16,895 nucleotides of DNA, taken from positions 1-16,895 of the forward strand of contig DATFYM010000076.1 of the NCBI GenBank assembly GCA_035315065.1. Reading direction: 5' to 3'. Each line of letters opens with the position of its first letter. Positions within the stretch are counted from its first letter, which is position 1. The DNA comes from DATFYM01 sp035315065 (GTDB lineage Bacteria > Acidobacteriota > Terriglobia > UBA7540). This document shows positions 1 through 5,978 of the stretch, piece by piece. Under the pieces are notes generated by a model that was not told where the DNA came from, did no database searches, and worked only from the letters and a program-made list of their open reading frames with translations. Made by a program: the position numbers and the translations under genes.

Positions 1-27
1 AATTACAGTTGACCCATCCCGGTCACT

Positions 28-261
28 TCATGCACCATAACTGCGCCAGCGTCGCTTCGCTCCGACCGTGACCGGCATCACGTCGGAACCGGCGCCCGGG
101 ATCAAATCGGAATCAGTGACCAGCTTCATCGGAATCAGCAACTCCAAAGGAAATTCTTCTGACTCCGGATTCCAGTTTGCAATTTCTATGCGGATTTGAA
201 TAACGTCGGAAAGGATCTCTCCGTGGCGAAGCGCGCCCTGTGGAGGGGAGGACTCAAACAT
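28..261 (-). CDS. Small hypothetical protein, third gene of the TIGR04255 operon
   Basis: This is a 77-residue ORF with ATG at 261. A GAGGAG Shine-Dalgarno (SD) site lies about 10 bases upstream and overlaps the stop codon of the preceding gene, so the two are very probably translated together. The N-terminal part, up to about residue 55, reads like a folded domain (GEILSDV, then LVTDSDL). The last 20 residues are basic and look like a read-through tail. The pattern GEIL followed some 40 residues later by a TDSDL-like motif faintly recalls longer proteins with a QGEIL...TQDCDL pattern, which would make this a C-terminally truncated member; that is a weak recollection, not a demonstrated homology. 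No membrane segment or signal peptide is visible. Function unknown. Confidence 0.5.
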   Translation of the reverse strand: MFESSPPQGALRHGEILSDVIQIRIEIANWNPESEEFPLELLIPMKLVTDSDLIPGAGSDVMPVTVGAKRRWRSYGA

Positions 262-270
262 GGAACGGGA

Positions 271-663
271 TTACTCCTCATCTGTCAAATAATAAGAGGG
301 ACGTTCGCATCGCTTTGTAATTTTCCCCTTTAAAGGACGATTTTCTGGAATAGATATTTCTGGTGGCGCACTTTGATAGAAATCCCACAAGTTGGCTACG
401 TATTCAAAAACTTCCTCAAATGCCTGCTCTGGGAGTTCATCGATAAGCAGATGGGTGAAAATCTTTTTCTGCGTCAGTATTGGAATTGTTATATTATCAG
501 GAATTGTTATCTCATTAGGATATGGTATCTTATATACGAACGCGTGTCGCATGTCTCCTGTCTGGGACCAGATCTGACAGTAGGCCGGCTGCGATGAGAA
601 TGATTCCGGTTCAGTCGGAAATGTCAATTGGTCTGGGTCCCATGGCCCGATGGAGGTCGTCAC
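271..663 (-). CDS. Hypothetical protein, second gene of the TIGR04255 operon
   Basis: The frame is open from 801 to the TAA at 271, but its beginning overlaps the C-terminal codons of the TIGR04255 gene. Two starts are possible. GTG at 663 overlaps by about 50 bases and has no clear SD. ATG at 732 has a GGGAGAG SD at good spacing but overlaps by about 120 bases. I use 663 because the shorter overlap is more usual. The 130-residue product is proline-rich at the start, has a short beta-like stretch (FVYKIPYPNEI), an acidic helical segment (LPEQAFEEVFEYVANLWDFY) and a basic C-terminus. I do not recognise the family. Position between two co-directional genes with overlapping signals implies one transcript. 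Confidence 0.55.
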   Translation of the reverse strand: MTTSIGPWDPDQLTFPTEPESFSSQPAYCQIWSQTGDMRHAFVYKIPYPNEITIPDNITIPILTQKKIFTHLLIDELPEQAFEEVFEYVANLWDFYQSAPPEISIPENRPLKGKITKRCERPSYYLTDEE

Positions 664-1438
664 TAATACACCAGCGGAAGAATCTTGCGGACTCTTGATT
701 AAAATATTGGAGCACGCTGGCAACATCTTCATTTGACACTCTCCCTGTTGTGGTATGGAAATAACTGTCAAGGACGAAGACCTTTTCTTTAGTGCCAACA
801 ACCTCTCCCAGCGCCACGTTCACCAGGACCTTGGCTGAGTAGCTCCCAAGTGCAATCACCGCTTGCCCCGCTAAACTTTCGACTGCTTCCGCAACCCCTG
901 TTCCCATTATACCAGCAATGTGAGGCCGCAAAAGGTCTGTCCACGGTGTTGTTACTGGAATCTGGAGCTTGGTTCGCTGGACTACATTTTGATAACGAAG
1001 GCTCACACGTGGGAAAAACGCTGGTTTATAGACATGACGGAGGGCTGCGATTACCTTATGGAAGTGAGCCAAGAAGTCCTCAAATCGCTTGTAGTTGGCC
1101 GTGATTAAAGCAAGAGAACTGTTTGTGAGGGAAACGCGCCATAAGGAATCTGCAGAAACGAATTCGTATCCGTTCGCCTTTTGACTGGCGAATGATCTCT
1201 TTACCACCTCCATGATTTCAGGGGGCAATCCACTAGGCAGAAGCGGGATCTCCTGCCTTGTAGAAAGTACCGGATAGTCATCGCGGATCAACTCCTGGAA
1301 AGCGGAAGGCAATTCCGTGGAAATCTTGAGTATCGCTGGGAATTCAACCTGACATACTACGCTTGCCAATGTCGGACGGTCGTAGAGCACCTTCTCAGAT
1401 CTTGGGAATATTTCCGTTACTGTCACCGGACTCGACAT
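611..1438 (-). CDS. TIGR04255 family protein
   Basis: The product is 275 residues, close to the usual length of this sporadically distributed family. Recognisable marks are the N-terminal YDRPTLASVVCQVEFP segment, the middle VSADSLWRVSLTNSSLALIT stretch followed by YKRFEDF, an RVSLRYQN motif (the family's RYxN region), and a helical C-terminus ending FNQESARFF. These are all read from the translation; the biochemical role of TIGR04255 proteins is unknown. I chose ATG at 1438, preceded by GAGAGAGG. A TTG at 1468 would add ten residues but would nearly touch the transposase stop. It heads a three-gene minus-strand cluster. The IS1 remnant ends only 27 bp upstream of this start, so the original promoter may have been displaced and expression may depend on read-through from the IS. 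Confidence 0.8.
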   Translation of the reverse strand: MSSPVTVTEIFPRSEKVLYDRPTLASVVCQVEFPAILKISTELPSAFQELIRDDYPVLSTRQEIPLLPSGLPPEIMEVVKRSFASQKANGYEFVSADSLWRVSLTNSSLALITANYKRFEDFLAHFHKVIAALRHVYKPAFFPRVSLRYQNVVQRTKLQIPVTTPWTDLLRPHIAGIMGTGVAEAVESLAGQAVIALGSYSAKVLVNVALGEVVGTKEKVFVLDSYFHTTTGRVSNEDVASVLQYFNQESARFFRWCISDDLHRAMGPRPIDISD

Positions 1439-1464
1439 TGCCTCTCTCGCTCTAAGAGTATCAC

Positions 1465-2447
1465 TCAATCAACTGAAAGTGGGGTGATTTTAACGAGCAT
1501 TTCTTCGATTGTCCACACGTGGTCGGTGAGGCCGGCTTCCATCGCGGGCGTAACGCGGATCGTGCTGTGGATTCTGACGAAATTGTAATAGGCAAAGTAC
1601 AGGGAGAGCGCGGCGTAGTGGTTCTCCCATTTCTTGCTGAATCCGTTTGTCAGGCGCGTGAAGCGGCGAATCTGCATTCGCATGGTGAGGTTCTGGCGCT
1701 CGACGTGAGACGTGCAAATCTTCTTGGGATCGGGCTCGCCGATGACTGGGACCACCTCCGTGCTGACTACTTCGGCGGGAGAGTAGCGGCGCTCTTCCGG
1801 GGCGGCTCGATACACCTTGATGAGTTGCGCGAAATCGACGCGAGTCCCAAGACTCATGGAGACCGCATCGATGTAAGCCTTGAAACCGTCTGTCGTGATC
1901 TGAAAGTGTCCCGACGTGGCTTCGTTGAGCTTTTCGACGAATGCCTCTGTGTCGCGGGCCGTGCGCTTCCCAGGTGCCAAGCCAAAACCAGTTTGTTGGT
2001 GCGCTCGATTCCGACAAAGCAGTAGGCGTCACCCAAGGTCGGATCGTCGTCATCTTGCCGCGCCTTTTCTTTCTTCCCGATGAAGGACCAAATCTCATCA
2101 GCTTGAACGTCTTTCACGGACACGTTGCGGATCATCTCTCCCGATATCTTCTCGCACTTTTCGCCAGCGAGCACCAGCACGCGCATGATCGTGTTCCGGT
2201 CTAGTCCGGTGATCCGTTCCGTACTGCGAACGGAGTTTCCTTCGAGCATGAGTTGCAGAGCAAGCAACGCCTTTTCCCAAGGAATATACATCTCGCCTAA
2301 CGTGCGGGTGTGCGGCTCCGTAAACGTGCGCTTGCACTTCGGACAGCGGAAACGGCGCAAACCGTTCCGATGCTTTCCGAAGCGTTGACATTCAACCTTG
2401 CAATCCTCGCAAGTCATTGCAGTACATGATTTTTTATCGCTCATCAT
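1465..2447 (-). pseudogene. IS1-family transposase, split by a -1 frameshift
   Basis: The first frame starts at the ATG pair 2442-2447. It carries a zinc-finger-like N-terminus (Cys13/Cys16 and Cys35/Cys38), a HTH (GNSVRSTERITGLDRNTIMRVL) and the first catalytic Asp in QADEIWSF. The frame is lost after LVLAWHLG. The second frame resumes at KRTARDTEAFVEKLN and supplies the second Asp (ITTDGFKAY) and the Glu (HVERQNLTMRM), then RIHSTIRVTPAMEAGL, ending at TGA 1465. The switch falls at a run of three C on the plus strand (1969-1971), where one extra base would restore a single frame. A missing base is the simplest explanation. Programmed -1 slippage is known for IS1, but it uses an A-rich heptamer not seen here. 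All three DDE residues survive across the two frames. Confidence 0.85.
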
Positions 2448-2475
2448 GGTTCCATAATACAGCTACCGATTGCTG
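1465..2475 (-). mobile_element. IS1-like insertion sequence, ends not resolved
   Basis: The element is inferred from the transposase. I looked for terminal inverted repeats on both sides. The stretch inside the transposase C-terminus (GGGGTGATTTTAACG, near 1483) and that upstream of its start (rc of 2459-2475, GGTAGCTGTATTA) are only weakly alike. No target-site duplication could be assigned, so the limits are approximate. Confidence 0.5.
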
Positions 2476-2606
2476 TTAGTCAAGAAAAAAGTGACGTGAA
2501 GATGGAACTATATTTGGCGTGGAATGAATAGGTTAAAGAATATAGGGTCTATTCGCCTGTAACCGCAATTTCTCCTTGAGAAAAGGCCAAAATAGTCGTA
2601 GGATAG

Positions 2607-2711
2607 CGGAGAAGGTGGGATTCGAACCCACGGATCGGCGTTCACTTCTCAGGGTGTGCCGATCAGACGCTTTGCAGGCGTCCGCATTAAACCAGACTCT
2701 GCCACTTCTCC
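2607..2711 (-). tRNA. Class II serine-type tRNA with GCA (cysteine) anticodon
   Basis: A complete cloverleaf can be drawn on the minus strand. The 7-bp acceptor is GGAGAAG/CTTCTCC. The D arm is GCA/TGC with a serine-like loop (GAG...GGTTTAA). The anticodon stem is GACGC/GCGTC with loop CTGCAAA, giving anticodon GCA. A long variable arm has a 7-bp stem GATCGGC/GCCGATC. The T arm is GTGGG-TTCGAAT-CCCAC and the discriminator is G73. CCA is not encoded. The flanking bases (GC on both sides) could extend the acceptor pairing to 9 bp. The long variable arm, G73 and D-arm sequence are serine-tRNA features, whereas ordinary tRNA-Cys has a short variable loop and U73. A single base change would turn the loop of a tRNA-Ser(GCT) into this one. 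An automatic caller would probably name it Cys from the anticodon alone. Confidence 0.88.
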
Positions 2712-2716
2712 GCTTA

Positions 2717-2757
2717 GGGCGTGGGCTGCAACAGACCCCACGCCCCGCCCTACTATA
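2717..2757 (-). promoter_or_regulatory. Hairpin and possible -10 box upstream of the tRNA
   Basis: A perfect 9-bp inverted repeat, GGGCGTGGG (2717-2725) and CCCACGCCC (2737-2745) with an 11-base loop, ends five bases from the mature tRNA 5' end. On the minus strand a TATAGT box (2752-2757) precedes it, so a transcript starting nearby would carry this hairpin in or just ahead of the tRNA leader. No convincing -35 box is visible. No T run follows, so it is not an obvious terminator. Confidence 0.4.
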
Positions 2758-2920
2758 GAAGGAAAGCAAATCGCCCTTGCTCGTTGGTGGTCCCCTGATT
2801 AGAATTCCCGATTTGAGCATTGCGAACCCTACGCTCGCAGTGTGGATCAGGCCGATCCGTCCTCGATACGTAGAACGCCGGATTTATTGCGGAAGAGAAT
2901 CAGAAAGTGGAAAGTTGACC

Positions 2921-2969
2921 GGAAACATAGCGGAAATTAAGAGGAAAGTAAACGGAAAGTAAGCGGAAG
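2921..2969. repeat. 11-bp phased GGAAA repeat array
   Basis: GGAAA or GGAAG begins at 2921, 2932, 2943, 2954 and 2965, exactly 11 bp apart, with variable A/T-rich remainders (consensus GGAAANTAARC). Another GGAAA at 2909 is out by one base. Spacing close to one helical turn puts all copies on one face of the DNA. The array lies just past the 3' end of the HTH gene. Confidence 0.7.
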
Positions 2970-2981
2970 AACTTTTTCAAG

Positions 2982-3674
2982 CTACTCTATTGGTGGGTCT
3001 TTTAGTAAATCGGCCTTCGTTGTTCCCATGGCCTTGGCAATGCCCTCGAAGATGTCGCGGCGAACCTTGCCAGTCTTTCGGAAAGATCGCAGAGTTCTGT
3101 CTGTTGTCTGTGCCCTACTGGCGAAATCGGTGAGGCCGATCCCGTTGTCCCGTAGGTATTTCTCCATCCGTCGAGCCGCCGCCGGGCTCGTTATTGTCGC
3201 TTTCAGGCGCTCTGGTTCAGGCGCAGTGCTTTCGGCGTTTGGGGTTGTCCGCCTGAATGCCCACTTTGAAAGATAATCCTGAACTTCTTTTGTCAGAGCC
3301 TCAGAAACAGCTTCTTGCATTTCCTCTGTTCTCGCGTGGTAAGTAAGATTCACAAAAGTGTGGATGGAAGCGTCGGGTTTAGGCAACGTGTCCATAACCG
3401 TCTTGCCGATACGGGCGGCCAGGACAGCCAGCCAATGGTCCATTCTTGGATCGGGCGGGTATTTATAGGCTTCGATTATGAACAGATCGACAGCATACGC
3501 CCTGAGGATGTTGCATAGTTTCTTTGGACGCTTGGGCGGTGGCTCTCCCAACGGGTAAGTAGCTCGCATCATCCCTTGGAGTTGTTCCCGGTGGGTACGA
3601 TGAGATTCTATCTGTTCTGATTCGATCTCTTCCTCAACCGCATGGCTGAGTGTTGGCCTGTCGTGGCTCTCCAT
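2982..3674 (-). CDS. HTH-domain protein of unknown function
   Basis: The product is 230 residues from ATG at 3674, which has a GGGAG SD directly upstream. An in-frame TTG at 3716 is less likely. Residues 1-145 are mainly helical and not recognised. They include a proline/lysine stretch (LGEPPPKRPKKL) and a segment ending DHWLAVLAARIGKTVMDTL. Residues about 160-225 look like a lambda-repressor/XRE-type HTH: RRMEKYLRDNGIGLTDFASR, then a recognition-helix region TTDRTLRSFRKTGK, then FEGIAKAMGTTKADLL. No signal peptide or membrane segment is seen. It is divergent from the nuclease-like gene at 3809 with about 134 bp between the starts, so it could control that gene and itself; this is inference from layout. 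Confidence 0.7.
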   Translation of the reverse strand: MESHDRPTLSHAVEEEIESEQIESHRTHREQLQGMMRATYPLGEPPPKRPKKLCNILRAYAVDLFIIEAYKYPPDPRMDHWLAVLAARIGKTVMDTLPKPDASIHTFVNLTYHARTEEMQEAVSEALTKEVQDYLSKWAFRRTTPNAESTAPEPERLKATITSPAAARRMEKYLRDNGIGLTDFASRAQTTDRTLRSFRKTGKVRRDIFEGIAKAMGTTKADLLKDPPIE

Positions 3675-3808
3675 CGCTCCCTTTAGCGATGCCCTAAAAA
3701 GGGAAGTAGCCGCCAACCGGGTAGGGTTCCCGGCTTGTCGCCCCGTCGAGCTAGGCGGCTATAAAACTTTACCAGAAACGGTTAGAATCTGGGAATGGAG
3801 GGAATGTC

Positions 3809-4195
3809 ATGGGGAGAACAGCCGCATTAAAGGCGTGGAAAACACGGCGGATCAAAGGCACATTCATTAAGGCTCATGCCGCCGAAGCCGCCAGCAAAGC
3901 CGCGTTCAAGGATCACTTCGAGGAACAAGGCTGGCGCGTTGCGTTCTTTGAAGGCGCGAAAGGTGCGCCGCGCACGGGCATTATTGATGCCGTAGCCTTC
4001 CGCCTCAGTCGCAAGAACAAAGATGTTTTGGACTTGCGGCTCGTTCAACTGAAAGGCGGAAAGGCTGGCGTGAGCGCCGCAGAAATAGGCCAACTCAAGA
4101 AGGCAGCAAACGAGGTTGCGGTTAATTGGCTGATTGCGGAATATGACGGAGAGGCTGAGACTCTTCACTTACTGCCGGACGATCCTGAAAGCTAG
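3809..4195 (+). CDS. Small PD-(D/E)XK-like nuclease candidate
   Basis: The product is 128 residues from ATG 3809, with a strong GGAGGG SD. After a basic, alanine-rich N-terminal helix (residues 1-32), the core reads like a minimal restriction-endonuclease fold: a helix with Glu38/Glu39, a strand containing Glu48, GIIDAVAF with Asp60, then LRLVQLKGG with Gln80-X-Lys82, and a helix AEIGQLKKAANEV. Asp followed about 20 residues later by (E/Q)XK is the usual catalytic pattern of VRR-NUC and Holliday-junction-resolvase-like enzymes. The assignment rests on motif spacing and is not certain. Gln in place of Glu is tolerated in some families. It is a solo gene, convergent with 4192-4497; the two stop codons share the tetranucleotide CTAG. 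Confidence 0.7.
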   Translation: MGRTAALKAWKTRRIKGTFIKAHAAEAASKAAFKDHFEEQGWRVAFFEGAKGAPRTGIIDAVAFRLSRKNKDVLDLRLVQLKGGKAGVSAAEIGQLKKAANEVAVNWLIAEYDGEAETLHLLPDDPES

Positions 4196-4497
4196 GCTGT
4201 CTTGCGCGGCCTTCCGCCAGCGCGTGTCTTGCGCATAGCCGCCATCTGACGGTAATGCTCGGGGCCGTGGCGCTTCGAGGTGGTGCTTCCGCCTTTGTGA
4301 CCGAGCATGGCAGCGGGTGATACGCCGCGCCCTTGCTTGATTAGATCGTCGGCAAGCGCCAGCGCCGCACTCAGCAATTCTCGGCATCGTGGCGTGCGGT
4401 TTTCTGGCAGTGGCGTCGTAGTCGAAAGAATCAGGTCGGTCTCGGAAATCAGATTCTTGAGCGCCTGAAGCTCCGTGCCGTTCGATTGTTTTCTCAT
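4192..4497 (-). CDS. Small basic protein with a KGG-like C-terminus
   Basis: The product is 101 residues from ATG 4497 with a GAAGG SD. The first 60 residues are helical (LQALKNLISETDLIL, then ELLSAALALADDLIKQG). The C-terminus, from about residue 66, contains GHKGGSTTSKRHGPEHYRQM followed by a basic GGRPRK end. This resembles the KGG motif of stress-induced plant LEA-like and Con-10/GsiB proteins (GG, then HG.E.Y...), but only one copy is present, so a shared function cannot be claimed. It lies co-directional with and downstream of the antitoxin gene, with 77 bp between them, so both may be on one transcript. It overlaps the stop of the 3809 gene by four bases. Confidence 0.65.
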   Translation of the reverse strand: MRKQSNGTELQALKNLISETDLILSTTTPLPENRTPRCRELLSAALALADDLIKQGRGVSPAAMLGHKGGSTTSKRHGPEHYRQMAAMRKTRAGGRPRKTA

Positions 4498-4574
4498 GCC
4501 TTCACGGTACGGCTACCGGCAGGAAGAAGCAAGGGTTCTTTCACTGCCATCAACGCACTTTTCAGACACTACCC

Positions 4575-4871
4575 TCAGCCCGCTTTCGATACCGAACGCG
4601 ATACGCCAAAGTGCTTCTTCCTCAATTGGGCATGGACTTGATCAGCGGGCCGGCCTTCGCCCTCTTCCGCCAAGGCTTCGTTCACCGCCTCGATCGTTTC
4701 GAAGCGATCCTTCCACTCTTCGTAAGCTTCGGCGTCGAACACGACGAAACGCGCTTTGCCTTCCACCGTCAATACCAGAGGTCTGCGGGTCTTCTTGAGC
4801 AGGCGGGCGAACCGGGCCGTTTGGCGCTTGAAAGTCGTCAGAGGATGGATGTCTTGTGCTACGTCAATCAT
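4575..4871 (-). CDS. Phd/YefM-family antitoxin without an adjacent toxin
   Basis: The product is 98 residues from ATG 4871. The N-terminus has the Phd/YefM DNA-binding fold pattern: HPLTTFKRQTARFARLLKKT (helix), RPLVLTVEGKARFVVFDAEAYEEW (strand-strand-helix). The C-terminus (residues 55-90) is the acidic helical tail that normally neutralises a RelE/ParE toxin. These families usually have the toxin gene overlapping or a few bases downstream. Here only 77 bp separate the stop from the next co-directional gene, whose product resembles no toxin I know. So either the toxin has been lost or the KGG-motif protein plays an unexpected partner role. A palindrome just upstream is a plausible autoregulatory operator. 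Confidence 0.82.
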   Translation of the reverse strand: MIDVAQDIHPLTTFKRQTARFARLLKKTRRPLVLTVEGKARFVVFDAEAYEEWKDRFETIEAVNEALAEEGEGRPADQVHAQLRKKHFGVSRSVSKAG

Positions 4872-4887
4872 TTCTCAGCACCCCAAA

Positions 4888-4905
4888 AGCATCTTATCAG
4901 ATGCT
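4888..4905. promoter_or_regulatory. Palindromic operator candidate upstream of the antitoxin gene
   Basis: AGCATCT and AGATGCT form perfect 7-bp arms around a TATC spacer, about 17 bp upstream of the antitoxin ATG. Phd/YefM antitoxins bind short palindromes overlapping their own promoters, so this fits autoregulation. No terminator-like T run accompanies it. Confidence 0.5.
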
Positions 4906-5043
4906 AAGAGGAGATGCCAGGAAAATTGGGACAGTACCGGAGATTCCCCGCATGACACGACCACATGGCATGACGCCACGCCAACGGACCGAAAGGAGAA
5001 AGCGGAAGGCGGCAGGCGCGGCCAATTCGTGGCCGGGTGGGCA

Positions 5044-5285
5044 CTGGCCTATGGTGGTTGCCCCTATATAACTCTTTGCTTGACATAGTCAAGCCCGTAG
5101 TATAGTATTGATCCAGTCCTCGAAGAGGTATCGGACTCTTGCCTCGGTGAGTCTTTCTCTTGGCATGAAATAGCTTTGGGATGTCTTTTATCCCTGGTCC
5201 GTTGTCCGTTGCGGAGGAATCTCGTGCTTCTCGCCGCGAACCACGGATTGATTCGGCGTCGGCGTTTTGACGACGCGGGAAAGCA
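5044..5285 (+). repeat. Direct repeat, copy 1: truncated leader of the 6116 gene
   Basis: This stretch matches 5979-6218 nearly base for base from CTGGCCTAYGG through the TTGACA box, the GAAGAGGTATCGGACTC leader and the first 25 or so codons of the gene at 6116. In this copy the ATG is at 5181, but the frame reaches TGA at 5268 after 29 codons. Similarity ends where the left REP element begins. It is a gene-start relic with no visible coding continuation. Confidence 0.85.
5080..5108 (+). promoter_or_regulatory. Sigma-70-like promoter in leader copy 1
   Basis: TTGACA (5080-5085) is followed by TATAGT (5101-5106, 15-bp spacer) or TAGTAT (5103-5108, 17-bp spacer). It would drive the truncated 29-codon reading frame and run into the antisense strand of the RAYT gene. 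Confidence 0.45.
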
Positions 5286-5288
5286 AGG

Positions 5289-5317
5289 GTAGCGCAGACC
5301 CCGCGTCTGGGTCTGCG
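5289..5317 (+). repeat. REP element, left flank of RAYT
   Basis: A GTAG tetranucleotide (5289-5292) is followed by a hairpin with perfect 9-bp arms, CGCAGACCC and GGGTCTGCG, and a 7-base loop. One extra G at the foot makes a small bulge before the next GCT pairing. GTAG plus a bulged hairpin is the established layout of REP sequences recognised by RAYT transposases. The element overlaps no gene and ends 11 bp from the repaired RAYT stop codon. Confidence 0.85.
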
Positions 5318-5327
5318 GCTTTTCCCC

Positions 5328-5856
5328 TCAGATTCTCGCGCGTTCATCGGCGGGCAGCCACGCTCGATCGACGACCAGTCCGCACCGTTTCTCCTGTTCC
5401 TCCGCGCTCACGCCAGCGTACTCATGATAACTCGACCATATCCAGATCCAGTCCCCCGGTCGCTTTACCAGACCTCGCCGCACCGGATTCAGGTGAAATG
5501 TATTCCAGCGTATCCATGTATTCCTTCACCGTGCGCAGCGCGCGATCGAAGAAGCGTCCTTGCCACAGTTCTCCGGCCTCGGGGCCGTAGCCCCCGAGCC
5601 CGTTGCTGGAGCTGAGCTTGACGGACTTCATCGCCGCCGAGATGGTGAGCGGGTAGCTTGAGTACAGGATGGCATGCCAATGGTCTGGCAGAAATACCCA
5701 AGCGGTCAACAGGAATCCCTGCCGCGAGCGCACGGCACTGAAGCATCGCGACAGAACCGCGAACTCCGGCCGATCGAGCGGCCGGCGCCTCGGCAGCAGC
5801 CTCACCGTCAGGAAGAAGAAGCGGTCCGAAAGAACAAGACGCCGCAGCCGAGACAT
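5328..5856 (-). pseudogene. REP-associated tyrosine transposase (RAYT), frameshifted
   Basis: RAYTs are single-strand, HUH-type nucleases (Y1 family) that act on REP hairpins. From ATG 5856 the product begins MSRLRRLVLSDRFFFLTVRL, a typical start. The HUH metal motif is HWH at residues 59-61 (LPDHWHAIL), and LWQGRFFDRAL and VKEYMDTLEYI follow. The current frame then turns to an unrelated tail ending at 5422. Removing one base from the run of three A at 5496-5498 restores HLNPVRRGLVKRPGDW, WSSYHEYAG and an end ADERARI with TGA at 5328. These are standard RAYT C-terminal motifs, so the lesion is recent. The 59 codons in frame upstream of 5856 look like repeat sequence and are excluded. Confidence 0.88.
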
Positions 5857-5902
5857 AACGTCACTGTACAAACAGTCAGCGGTGTCTATCAAGCATGAAA
5901 GC

Positions 5903-5931
5903 CGCAGACCCAACCGCGGGGTCTGCGCTAC
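5903..5931 (-). repeat. REP element, right flank of RAYT
   Basis: The same 9-bp arms (CGCAGACCC/GGGTCTGCG) appear here with a different 7-base loop, followed by CTAC (5928-5931), the complement of GTAG. It is therefore the left REP in reverse orientation. The match to the reverse complement of the left copy extends a few bases beyond the hairpin on both sides. The loops differ while the arms are identical, which suggests selection or gene conversion on the stem. Confidence 0.85.
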
Positions 5932-5978
5932 CCCTACCCCGCTCATCTCTTTCCCCGTTCCCGGCCCTTCCAGAAGGG

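Larger units (their letters stand above)
5289..5931. mobile_element. REPtron: RAYT between two inverted REPs
   Basis: The RAYT gene is bracketed by two REP hairpins of the same family in inverted orientation, each with GTAG at its outer foot. This arrangement is known for RAYT loci in other bacteria. The unit lies between two direct copies of the 6116 leader. Confidence 0.8.

Noticed and set aside
1519..2025. 168-codon plus-strand frame inside the IS
   Set aside because: It is antisense to the conserved DDE transposase.
2607..2711. Reading the tRNA as leucine (CAA) or as an ordinary tRNA-Cys
   Set aside because: The 5-bp anticodon stem fixes the loop at CTGCAAA, so CAA is out of register; long variable arm and G73 do not fit tRNA-Cys.
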